In this document: in pieces, positions 1 through 6,234 of the stretch
How the letters are laid out: each line of letters opens with the position of its first letter
How positions within the stretch are numbered: the first letter of the stretch is position 1
IMG/VR virus record: IMGVR_UViG_3300025687_004890
Coordinates: 1-26,408 of that record
Origin: a virus
Strand: one strand, 5' to 3'
Length of the DNA: 26,408 nt
Made by a program: the position numbers and the translations under genes
Notes under the pieces: generated by a model
Told to the model about the DNA's origin: nothing
Seen by the model: only the letters and a program-made list of their open reading frames with translations
Database searches by the model: none

Positions 1-2
1 TT

Positions 3-812
3 CGCCCACACGACGAACAGGCTGCGTGCTATTATGGACAAGGCACACAGTGGTGTACTGCGGCAACACAATCACACAACATGTTTAACCATTATCACAG
101 TGACGGCGAATTAAGCATCTTTATTCCTAAAAAGCCCAATCACGAAGGTGAAAAATATCAACTCTGGGTACACAATAGCAACGGTTCATATCAGTTAATG
201 GACGAACATGATGACCCCGTCGAGGAGGGTGGAATAGAAGTACTGAACAGTTTGTTCCCGTCGGTCACCGACAAATTGTTACTAAAAATACACCCTTCCC
301 TGGTGAATCATCCACAGGTAAACTGGCAGGAATATGGATCGGTTAAACAACAGGTTATTGAAAAACTGTTGCGCAATGGATATTTTAAAGTAGCATATCG
401 TGATTTAATCAACATGTTGGATGATGGCGACGACAACGACGAAGATCATCGGGTACATGTTCGGGATATGAAAGAGCAATTCCAGGAAATGGAAAACGAA
501 GTCATCCGCGATGTTCAAGGCGCTACATATGAAGAACTTACACATTATCAATATGATGCGAACATGATCCATATTCCAAACGCTATATTTGATTTTATCG
601 ATACTTACGCAGAAGAACATGGAAGCTGGCGTGGAGATTGGGCAGACGACGAAGTTCTTTTGGGCTTCACAAAAAATATACACAATTGGTTTAACAGACA
701 AATGCCCTGGGACAAACGTAATAGTGAAAGACAGGGACGCCTAGAACCTTACTACGAAATTGAAAAAGACGAAAACACTGGCAAGTGGACCGTAGAGTAC
801 ACAGGACCATAA
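3..812 (+). CDS. GTQWCTAA-motif phage protein, 5' partial
   Basis: The frame is open to the left edge, so the gene starts outside the window; an internal ATG at 81 is not the real start because the conserved motif lies upstream of it. Codons 27-71 encode CYYGQGTQWCTAAT, nearly identical to the same motif in the next gene, followed by an IFIPKxPxxEGEKYQxW block that both share. The C-terminal half is acidic and predicted helical. The family (YGxGTxWCT followed by a Y...G.LYxF strand) occurs in many tailed phages, but I know of no function. It is one nucleotide from the downstream paralogue, which suggests tandem duplication. Two Cys and the invariant Trp in the motif could be catalytic or structural; that is inference. 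Confidence 0.85.
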   Translation, partial: RPHDEQAACYYGQGTQWCTAATQSHNMFNHYHSDGELSIFIPKKPNHEGEKYQLWVHNSNGSYQLMDEHDDPVEEGGIEVLNSLFPSVTDKLLLKIHPSLVNHPQVNWQEYGSVKQQVIEKLLRNGYFKVAYRDLINMLDDGDDNDEDHRVHVRDMKEQFQEMENEVIRDVQGATYEELTHYQYDANMIHIPNAIFDFIDTYAEEHGSWRGDWADDEVLLGFTKNIHNWFNRQMPWDKRNSERQGRLEPYYEIEKDENTGKWTVEYTGP

Positions 813-813
813 C

Positions 814-2232
814 ATGCGAGCTCAAGACTTAATATTTGAATACAAACGCGACGTAACAGCACGCAACTATGCAGAACAGTTAATAGATCGCATATACAGC
901 GACGGCACTACCGAACGTCTACGTTTTCCAAATACAGCCGCCGGCACTGGATACACTACACGTGAGTTATGGGACTATACCAAAGGTACACTGGCCAAAG
1001 AAAAAAGAATACCGCCTGAAAATGTTGAGGCAATGAAAGACATATTTGTAAACGGTGTTATTGCTGAAATTGAAAAGGCAGACCCTACCAGCAAAAAAGC
1101 ATACACAGAATGGTTGGTCATGGCCTACATCAATGGAATTTTTGTTCGCTGGGAAGACATATTCTCAACCGGTACAGAATTTTTAACCATGTACAACGAT
1201 CTAAAACAGCGCAACATAATCAACAAATCAGATACGCTCAAATACCTATCAAACATTAAACAGATTAACCACCGAGGTAGATTTAGTCAGGCATACAATG
1301 ATGTAATGAATGCTCATGAATGGTATCTGGGTGCCGAAAAGCAAACTGACAAGGGCGATGCAGAAGAAGTATACAATGGCCCAGCAGTACGTGTTATCAA
1401 AGCCAAAGACAAAACGTCTGCGTGCTATTACGGACGTGGCACACAGTGGTGCACAGCAGCCACACGCAGTCATAATTATTTTGATCAGTACAATAAGTCC
1501 GGCGACATTTATATTTTCTTGCCCAAGAATCCCAAATACGAAGGCGAAAAATATCAGTTCTGGGCCGGTGATGATGGGCGTAACGTTGGCTTCCAGTTAA
1601 TGGATCCTGAAGACGAACCTGTGACACTTGAAGATTGGGACAAGCGTTTTCCAGGTCTGGGCATTGCGTTCTTGTACAATCTTGCACCAGAAGTTTTGAA
1701 AAATCTTGTTGTTTTTAACGGCGATATGTTTGAAAATGTGCTGGCACAAATCAGCACGGTGCTGGAACAAAACTGGAAATGGGAAACGGTTTCTGACCAT
1801 GAGTTAAATGATGATTACTGGTATAAATGGCTACAAGACGAAGGTTATGTAGACGAAGAAGGCAATATTGACGACGATAAAATGGCGGAAGATGGCATAG
1901 ATTATTTAGAGCACAACGAAGAACTGCGCAGAGGCATTGAAGAAGCTGTCGACACTGTTGAAGAATTAACCCCTGAAGAACTGGATTCCTGGTATGAAGA
2001 CTGGAAGGGACTTGGCGAACACCTGGACTTTTATCACATGGTTAATGCAGTGGGTGATTATCTACGAGAGCAAGATGGAAGTTACTATGAGTCATTGGTC
2101 AAAGAGGCCGGACATTTTATCAAAGAGCGCATGGCCAGCACATCAGACAAGAATCTGGAAAACTTTAAGGTGAAAATGATGTCTGAACTAGAAAGCCACG
2201 AGCGAGTGCATCCAACCAGACGCACAGCATAA
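814..2232 (+). CDS. GTQWCTAA-motif phage protein, full-length paralogue
   Basis: This 472-residue protein is the complete version of the upstream partial gene. The N terminus MRAQDLIFE resembles the T4 capsid-targeting peptide and has an I-x-E site that a gp21-type prohead protease could cut after residue 9. Residues 10-170 are helical, with an EYKRDxTAxN start and a DPTxKKxYxEW segment that I recognise from other phage members of this family. Residues 204-216 hold the conserved CYYGRGTQWCTAA core (C204, C213, W212), followed by a predicted beta strand and the EGEKYQFW block at 243-250. The C-terminal 190 residues are strongly acidic. Function is unknown; the tag would imply packaging in the head, which is inference. 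Confidence 0.88.
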   Translation: MRAQDLIFEYKRDVTARNYAEQLIDRIYSDGTTERLRFPNTAAGTGYTTRELWDYTKGTLAKEKRIPPENVEAMKDIFVNGVIAEIEKADPTSKKAYTEWLVMAYINGIFVRWEDIFSTGTEFLTMYNDLKQRNIINKSDTLKYLSNIKQINHRGRFSQAYNDVMNAHEWYLGAEKQTDKGDAEEVYNGPAVRVIKAKDKTSACYYGRGTQWCTAATRSHNYFDQYNKSGDIYIFLPKNPKYEGEKYQFWAGDDGRNVGFQLMDPEDEPVTLEDWDKRFPGLGIAFLYNLAPEVLKNLVVFNGDMFENVLAQISTVLEQNWKWETVSDHELNDDYWYKWLQDEGYVDEEGNIDDDKMAEDGIDYLEHNEELRRGIEEAVDTVEELTPEELDSWYEDWKGLGEHLDFYHMVNAVGDYLREQDGSYYESLVKEAGHFIKERMASTSDKNLENFKVKMMSELESHERVHPTRRTA

Positions 2233-2237
2233 CAAAA

Positions 2238-2244
2238 CTAAATA
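2238..2244 (+). promoter_or_regulatory. Late promoter-like CTAAATA element
   Basis: CTAAATAC followed by TATATC and then ATG at 2252. The T4 late promoter is TATAAATA at -10, with initiation a few bases downstream, so transcription would start at or next to the ATG. No Shine-Dalgarno sequence precedes the ATG. The same arrangement recurs at 25011-25028, which strengthens the call. Confidence 0.6.
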
Positions 2245-2251
2245 CTATATC

Positions 2252-2647
2252 ATGAGAGCAAGAGAATTCACTACAGAAGCAGATATCACACGCAGAGATT
2301 TTCTCAAGCGTGCCGCAGCAACTACAGCAGCGGCAGCAGGAGTAGGCAGCGCAGAAGCTGATCACGACAGCGAAGAAGCACGCATTGCTGCTGATCCAAA
2401 TTGGATGCCGCTATACAAAGACGGTAAACCCGTTACAGATCTTCCAGGTAGAATCGTTCCAGGTGACCAAGCAGGCCCTGGTCCAGGCGAGGAAGAACAG
2501 CGTTGGGACGATCCCGAATCAAGTGTAATGCAGTTTTACAAGTTAAAGCAGCAAAAGTGTGCAGATATGCGCGGCACTTGGGATCCAACAACAAACAGTT
2601 GCACACAAGGTGCATTAGGCAATAAAAACGTTAAAACCACATGGTAG
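2252..2647 (+). CDS. Small protein with Tat-like signal and N-terminal tag
   Basis: This 131-residue protein begins MRAREFTTEA, like the tag in neighbouring genes, then carries TRRDFLK at residues 13-19. That fits the twin-arginine consensus (S/T)RRxFLK. It is followed by an Ala-rich hydrophobic stretch (21-33) and an A-E-A site at 34-36, typical of signal peptidase I. The remainder is Pro/Gly/Asp-rich with two Cys near the C terminus, about 14 residues apart, that could form a disulphide after export. It is probably transcribed from the TAAATA element directly upstream. The Tat call rests on the motif only; an alternative is an internal head protein whose Ala-rich segment is not a signal. 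The mature function is unknown. Confidence 0.75.
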   Translation: MRAREFTTEADITRRDFLKRAAATTAAAAGVGSAEADHDSEEARIAADPNWMPLYKDGKPVTDLPGRIVPGDQAGPGPGEEEQRWDDPESSVMQFYKLKQQKCADMRGTWDPTTNSCTQGALGNKNVKTTW

Positions 2648-2653
2648 AGGTGA

Positions 2654-2893
2654 ATGGGCAAGATACTAAAGTTTCCAACTGAAAAAACTTTTACTTGTAT
2701 GCTGCCAGATGATTGGGCAGACCCAGAAAACCCTACGCAATACGAAATTGCTAACACAATGCGCACATTACGCGAAATGAAGCGCGACTTTGAAGCAGAA
2801 TATAACAAAACAAACTCTGCTTCTCTCACCGTTCAAATCAACAAAATCAATTCTTGTATTTCACTTCTATACAGTTATTATCGTTCAGACTAA
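2654..2893 (+). CDS. Hypothetical 79-residue protein
   Basis: The start is ATG 2654, preceded by GAGGTGA overlapping the previous stop region; upstream ATG/GTG triplets are in another frame and terminate quickly. The protein has a short N-terminal beta-like segment (GKILKFPTEKTFTC) followed by predicted helices with mixed charge (residues 28-70). There is no signal or membrane segment and I recognise no family. It sits 6 nt after the Tat-like gene and ends immediately before a CATAAATA element, so it closes that transcription unit or is read through. Confidence 0.7.
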   Translation: MGKILKFPTEKTFTCMLPDDWADPENPTQYEIANTMRTLREMKRDFEAEYNKTNSASLTVQINKINSCISLLYSYYRSD

Positions 2894-2901
2894 CATAAAT
2901 A
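2894..2901 (+). promoter_or_regulatory. Late promoter-like CATAAATA element
   Basis: CATAAATA matches the T4 late consensus TATAAATA at 7 of 8 positions and sits directly after the stop of the preceding gene. About 30 nt of leader then follows, with a strong AAGGAG before the GTG start at 2931. Confidence 0.65.
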
Positions 2902-2918
2902 TTTTTAATATGTAGGTC

Positions 2919-2924
2919 AAGGAG
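2919..2924 (+). promoter_or_regulatory. Shine-Dalgarno AAGGAG deciding a GTG start
   Basis: AAGGAG lies 6 nt before GTG 2931. It identifies that GTG, rather than a later codon, as the start of the following small basic protein. Confidence 0.8.
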
Positions 2925-2930
2925 ACTGCC

Positions 2931-3179
2931 GTGAGTGAAGATCGTTTAGATGATGTTGAACTCGAAGGCACTGAACGTTTTACTGGACATCACAATTCAG
3001 ATATCAACGATCGTGCCTTCCACTATGTAACACATAGTCCTACTTACTACAAGGTGCCATTAAGCGAATTACGTAAAATTCGCAACAAAGCAAAGAAGAT
3101 TAAACGAAGCTACAAAAAACAATTGCGTAAGCAATCAAAAGATATTTCAAAAAAATACAGTTGTTGTTGGAATCATTAG
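2931..3179 (+). CDS. Small basic hypothetical protein
   Basis: The 82-residue protein uses a GTG start with AAGGAG at 6 nt spacing. The N-terminal third is acidic (DDVELEGTE). Residues 45-76 are very Lys/Arg-rich (RKIRNKAKKIKRSYKKQLRK), predicted to form a helix that could bind nucleic acid or an acidic partner. The C terminus, YSCCWNH, holds two adjacent Cys and a His. A late promoter-like CATAAATA lies upstream, so a virion or late role is likely. I do not recognise the family. Confidence 0.72.
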   Translation: MSEDRLDDVELEGTERFTGHHNSDINDRAFHYVTHSPTYYKVPLSELRKIRNKAKKIKRSYKKQLRKQSKDISKKYSCCWNH

Positions 3180-3180
3180 T

Positions 3181-3657
3181 ATGAAAATCACCCCATTATT
3201 CCAGATTACTTTTTCTCAATCTGAACCATCACTATGGTGGAACGACGAACCTAATAATAAAACATCCAATGGGTGGGGTATTGTTTTAAGATTCAACGCA
3301 GGTAGATTTGTTCGACCAATATTGCACCCAAAACATTGGTTCAAACCAAGATTACCTCGAGGATACGACGATCCAGAATCTGAAAATTATATTTCCAATC
3401 CAGAAGATTATAAGAAATATGCACCTAATATATGGAAAATGACATCTAGCGATGCTCATTGGTTTGTGGTTAATATCCCTGTATTAATTGCTCCATTTTT
3501 ATCTATCAACTTTGGCGGCTTTGGCGCTTATATTGGATTTAAGCCGTATGGACTTGATTGGCCAGAATACAAAAAGTGGTATAATCCTGATGAAATTTAT
3601 AACGGGTCTCAGGCATTAGCTTTATCAGCAAGAACCACTAGCGATATTACTAAATAA
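3181..3657 (+). CDS. Conserved phage hypothetical, beta-rich
   Basis: The 158-residue protein starts one nucleotide after the previous stop. It is rich in aromatic residues and Pro, with a predicted beta-rich core: WGIVLRFNAGRF, HWFVVNIPVLIAPFLSINFG and FGAYIGFKPYGLDW. The segment around residues 96-115 is hydrophobic but contains Pro and reads more as a beta hairpin than a clear membrane helix. It resembles small proteins seen in other marine T4-like phages, with no assigned function. Confidence 0.75.
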   Translation: MKITPLFQITFSQSEPSLWWNDEPNNKTSNGWGIVLRFNAGRFVRPILHPKHWFKPRLPRGYDDPESENYISNPEDYKKYAPNIWKMTSSDAHWFVVNIPVLIAPFLSINFGGFGAYIGFKPYGLDWPEYKKWYNPDEIYNGSQALALSARTTSDITK

Positions 3658-3669
3658 CGTTGATAAATA
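3650..3669 (+). promoter_or_regulatory. Tandem late promoter-like elements CTAAATA and GATAAATA
   Basis: CTAAATA (3650-3656) overlaps the previous stop codon and GATAAATA (3662-3669) follows. GTG 3674 lies only 4 nt after the second element. A transcript from the first would start just before the GTG; a transcript from the second would start within the gene. The first is therefore the better candidate for this start. Confidence 0.45.
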
Positions 3670-3673
3670 CAAT

Positions 3674-3991
3674 GTGAAAACAGTATTTGTAAAACTTTAC
3701 GTAGATTTACATTGCGAGTGGGAAGGGCTACCACCAGATTATCGCATCTATGTCGACGACGAAATGTTTGCTGAACGCACTTTTAAATGGAGCGAACCTG
3801 TTTACTTAACAGAAATTTTGCAAATCGAAAGCGACATAGATCACGTACATTGGGTTAGATTAGAACCAATCGGACCACAGTTAGCAACATTCCGTTTTAA
3901 CAATCCACGTGTTGGGTATTGCGACCACAAAGTTAGAGTGTTGCCAGACCCGGACAAAACAACAGAATTTACATTCAAGGTTCGTCCATGA
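3674..3991 (+). CDS. Conserved phage beta-sandwich-like hypothetical
   Basis: The 105-residue protein has a GTG start; the ATG two bases upstream is out of frame and reads straight into TGA. It is rich in predicted beta strands (KTVFVKLYVDLHCEW, DYRIYVDDEMFAERTF, ATFRFNNPRVG, TEFTFKVRP), suggesting a small beta-sandwich. I recall similar proteins in marine T4-like phages with an xLPPxYRIYVxDExFxERTF signature, function unknown. It overlaps the next gene by ATGA, so the pair is translationally coupled. The TAAATA elements upstream suggest late expression. Confidence 0.7.
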   Translation: MKTVFVKLYVDLHCEWEGLPPDYRIYVDDEMFAERTFKWSEPVYLTEILQIESDIDHVHWVRLEPIGPQLATFRFNNPRVGYCDHKVRVLPDPDKTTEFTFKVRP

Positions 3992-4128
3992 AGATTAATG
4001 ATATTATTACAGAAACTACCAGCGCAGGTGCTGTTGCCGCAGTAGCACAACCACTTGGTGGCATGATTAGCCGTAACATGGGCGTATACAATAAACCAAA
4101 GAAAAAGAAATCAAAAAAGAGTAAGTAA
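3988..4128 (+). CDS. Small Lys-tailed protein with capsid-targeting-like N terminus
   Basis: This 46-residue ORF begins with an ATGA overlap. MKINDIITE followed by T fits a short amphipathic capsid-targeting peptide ending in an I-x-E prohead-protease site. The middle is small and apolar (SAGAVAAVAQPLGGMISRN) and the C terminus is a Lys/Ser-rich basic tail (KPKKKKSKKSK) that could neutralise packaged DNA. Similar small proteins with an xxSGAVAxVAQPxGGMxxR stretch occur in related phages. An internal head protein role is inferred. Confidence 0.65.
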   Translation: MKINDIITETTSAGAVAAVAQPLGGMISRNMGVYNKPKKKKSKKSK

Positions 4129-4130
4129 CC

Positions 4131-5357
4131 ATGCATGATCCAGCAATGAACGATATTTTAAGTAAGTTTAACGCTGTTGGCAACAAGTCAGCAAGTACAT
4201 CTGCTCCTCAACAGAGTCGTAGCAGTTCAGCAGGTGATCCTGCTATGCACAGTATTCTAAGTAAGTTTGCTGCGGTTAGTGACACACAATCAGCATTAAA
4301 ATCACCGGGACAACTTGCGCTAAGCGAAGGGCTAGGTGCTGAACAAAAACGTGTTGGACAACTTCCGCAGGATTTTGAGCCGTCAAACGTTAGTGTCGTT
4401 AAGCATGGTGATCCACATCCAATGAAGGATAAGTTTGTTGGCGAAGCTTCTAATCCGGTTGATACAGTAACTATGGATGTTCCGCTAATGATTCGTATGT
4501 TTGAATATGCTAGAGAAGAAGCAAAGTCAGACATGGACTTACATGATGTTGCTGAAAAACTTATTGCACTAGGCACAGGTGGCAGCACATTAACAATGGA
4601 CAACTATGAAGACATCATTGGCAATGTTGAGAACGGTGTTGAAGATCATGAAATGGACGAAGCAGTAGGTGATAAACTCACTGATCTTGAGTATGGTAGT
4701 GCAACTGCTACAGCAACTCCAACTGTTGGTGGATATCATCAACGTCGTGATTTAGAAACAGGTTCGTATACTGACTACACAGACCATGGCCCGATTAGTA
4801 CACAAACAACATATGATAAATCAGGACAAATGACAAGTCAGCACGCACAAGCACGTGTAGGTGATCAATCAATGGCACGTTCTCGTTTCTATCCTAAGAA
4901 AAAGGTGGGCGAAGCAGACCAAGACTGGAAAGGGCCAGGACGTGGTAGCATCGAGGGTGCGATTGATGCAGCAACCCAAGCAGACCAACTTGAAAAGCAA
5001 GGTAGTCTAAGTGGCGGTGTTTCTGGTGAAACACATCGCTCTGCTGGTGCAGATCAAGAAATCGCTAGTCTACGTAAACTAGCTGGACAGCAAGCACCAG
5101 GATACAGTTCCAACGAACTTGCTAAAATTGGCAGCGATAGATTGCGTAGTCAAGAGAAAAACCTATTCCAGGGCATGTATAGCGAAGATTATGTTGGCGG
5201 TAAAGAAACACCACAAGATTTAGTAAAATCGCTAAGTAAAAGTTATAGAGACTTTGTTAAAGAAGTAGAACAACAAAATGCTGCTAAACCAGATCGTGAG
5301 TTACGCAGTAAAACAGAAAAGCCACGTAAGTTCGGCAATATTTTGGACGAAGAATAA
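4131..5357 (+). CDS. Virion-type hypothetical with duplicated DPAMxxILSKFxAV motif
   Basis: The 408-residue protein is low in aromatics and rich in Ser, Gly, Gln, Asp and Glu. The motif DPAM-(N/H)-x-ILSKF-x-AV appears at residues 3-16 and 36-49, exactly 33 residues apart. A folded helical block follows at about 118-165 (VTMDVPLMIRMFEYAREEA, then DLHDVAEKLIALG), which I recognise as conserved in marine T4-like phages. The later part is probably disordered, ending in a helix (SKSYRDFVKEVEQQ) and a basic/acidic tail. An L-S-E/G site near residue 68 fits the T4 gp21 cleavage rule. A scaffold, core or neck role is possible, but the function is not established. Confidence 0.8.
   Translation: MHDPAMNDILSKFNAVGNKSASTSAPQQSRSSSAGDPAMHSILSKFAAVSDTQSALKSPGQLALSEGLGAEQKRVGQLPQDFEPSNVSVVKHGDPHPMKDKFVGEASNPVDTVTMDVPLMIRMFEYAREEAKSDMDLHDVAEKLIALGTGGSTLTMDNYEDIIGNVENGVEDHEMDEAVGDKLTDLEYGSATATATPTVGGYHQRRDLETGSYTDYTDHGPISTQTTYDKSGQMTSQHAQARVGDQSMARSRFYPKKKVGEADQDWKGPGRGSIEGAIDAATQADQLEKQGSLSGGVSGETHRSAGADQEIASLRKLAGQQAPGYSSNELAKIGSDRLRSQEKNLFQGMYSEDYVGGKETPQDLVKSLSKSYRDFVKEVEQQNAAKPDRELRSKTEKPRKFGNILDEE
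4137..4277 (+). repeat. Two coding copies of a 14-residue motif, 99 nt apart
   Basis: Copies at 4137-4178 and 4236-4277 encode DPAMNDILSKFNAV and DPAMHSILSKFAAV. Synonymous differences show that the duplication is old and selected at protein level. The linker between the copies is Ser/Ala/Gln-rich. Two identical binding peptides on a flexible arm is the simplest reading. Confidence 0.8.
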
Positions 5358-5875
5358 TGAACTTTTACGAATTATTTGAAAAAAGGGAAGACACGGAACA
5401 TCAAAATGTAACTATTGCTGACCCAAAGGCAGCATTTGCACTAAAACAAGCACGTGCAAAGTACAGTTATGCCGATTCCGACCTGGAAGCATTTGTTAAA
5501 ATGACACAGGACAACGAAGAAGAAGAAGATCAAGAAATTGAAAAAATTGAAAAAGAAATTCAAAATGCCGAAAATGAAATTAAAGATTTAGAAGATACAG
5601 AGGCATCTCAGCAAGACGAAATTAATCGGTTAGAAAAAGAAAATGATCTCCAAGATAAATCAATCAGAGCGTTAACTGCAAAAGAAAAAGCATATGAACG
5701 TATGTCACAAGATTATGTGAGAAGATTAAGAATGCTCGACGATCACATAAGCGATTTAGAAAATCGTCTAGCAAAGGCAAACTTACAAGGGTTTGAACCA
5801 GCAACAAGATCACAAACAGTTGAACCAGAGAAAGGGCCTGAAGCATATATTTCACCATACGATGTTCGGGATTAA
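5357..5875 (+). CDS. Coiled-coil protein, possible head/core component
   Basis: The 172-residue protein starts with a TAATG overlap. The N terminus MNFYELFEKRE resembles the capsid-targeting tags of its neighbours and includes an L-F-E site. Residues 50-140 form an uninterrupted, highly charged heptad region (EKIEKEIQNAENEIKDLE, then EINRLEKENDLQDKSIRAL and DDHISDLENRLAKA), a clear long coiled coil. The C terminus is Pro/Glu-rich. Length and composition resemble scaffold or core proteins, but no specific family is recognised. A terminator 17 nt downstream ends this block. Confidence 0.78.
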   Translation: MNFYELFEKREDTEHQNVTIADPKAAFALKQARAKYSYADSDLEAFVKMTQDNEEEEDQEIEKIEKEIQNAENEIKDLEDTEASQQDEINRLEKENDLQDKSIRALTAKEKAYERMSQDYVRRLRMLDDHISDLENRLAKANLQGFEPATRSQTVEPEKGPEAYISPYDVRD

Positions 5876-5892
5876 TCAGAAAAGATTTTTCC

Positions 5893-5919
5893 AAAAAAGC
5901 GTACAATGTACGCTTTTTT
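5893..5919 (+). terminator. Rho-independent terminator
   Basis: The perfect 12-bp stem AAAAAAGCGTAC / GTACGCTTTTTT has an AAT loop and ends in a T tract. The A tract on the other side would also let it work in reverse. It sits between the coiled-coil gene and the promoter of the DsbA-like/polymerase unit, one nucleotide before that promoter's -35 box. Confidence 0.88.
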
Positions 5920-5920
5920 A

Positions 5921-5949
5921 TTGACACAAATATATAATGTTGTTATAAT
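5921..5949 (+). promoter_or_regulatory. Consensus sigma70-type promoter
   Basis: TTGACA (5921-5926), a 17-nt spacer and TATAAT (5944-5949) are all exact consensus. The predicted start is about 7 nt downstream, giving a short leader with AGGAG at 5963-5967 before ATG 5974. It drives the DsbA-like and DNA polymerase genes and needs only the host holoenzyme, consistent with early expression. Confidence 0.85.
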
Positions 5950-5973
5950 TTATACTTCACACAGGAGAAAATT

Positions 5974-6234
5974 ATGAGTGATGTTATTTTTAACGCCGAG
6001 CAGAAGGCAAAATTAAACCACCTTTTCAATGAAGGTATTGCTGTAATGACCGAAATCGAAACCCTGCAGGGAGGCCTATCAGATACTATCAAGGCCATTG
6101 CAGAAGAAATGCAAATTAAGCCAAGCGTGCTAAAGAAAGCCGTGCGTACCGCTTATAAGAGCAAATTTACTGACGAAAAGCACGACTATGAGCTACTCGA
6201 AACCATTCTCGAAACTGTTGGTAAAACCTGGTAA
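5974..6234 (+). CDS. DsbA-like small dsDNA-binding protein (tentative)
   Basis: The 86-residue protein is all-helical: an N-terminal helix, a central segment ETLQGGLSDTIKAIAEEMQIKPSVLKKAVRTAYK resembling a helix-turn-helix, and an acidic C-terminal helix. T4 DsbA (89 residues) binds double-stranded DNA and influences late transcription, and has a similar order of DELGVDxKxFNRLL followed by an acidic tail. The match is by pattern and length, not strict identity. It is the first gene after a consensus promoter and overlaps DNA polymerase by TAATG. Any small helical DNA-binding regulator is an alternative. Confidence 0.55.
   Translation: MSDVIFNAEQKAKLNHLFNEGIAVMTEIETLQGGLSDTIKAIAEEMQIKPSVLKKAVRTAYKSKFTDEKHDYELLETILETVGKTW

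Noticed and set aside
81-812. ATG 81 as the start of the first gene
   Set aside because: The conserved CYYGxGTQWCTAAT motif is in frame upstream of it and the frame is open to the window edge, so the gene is 5' partial.
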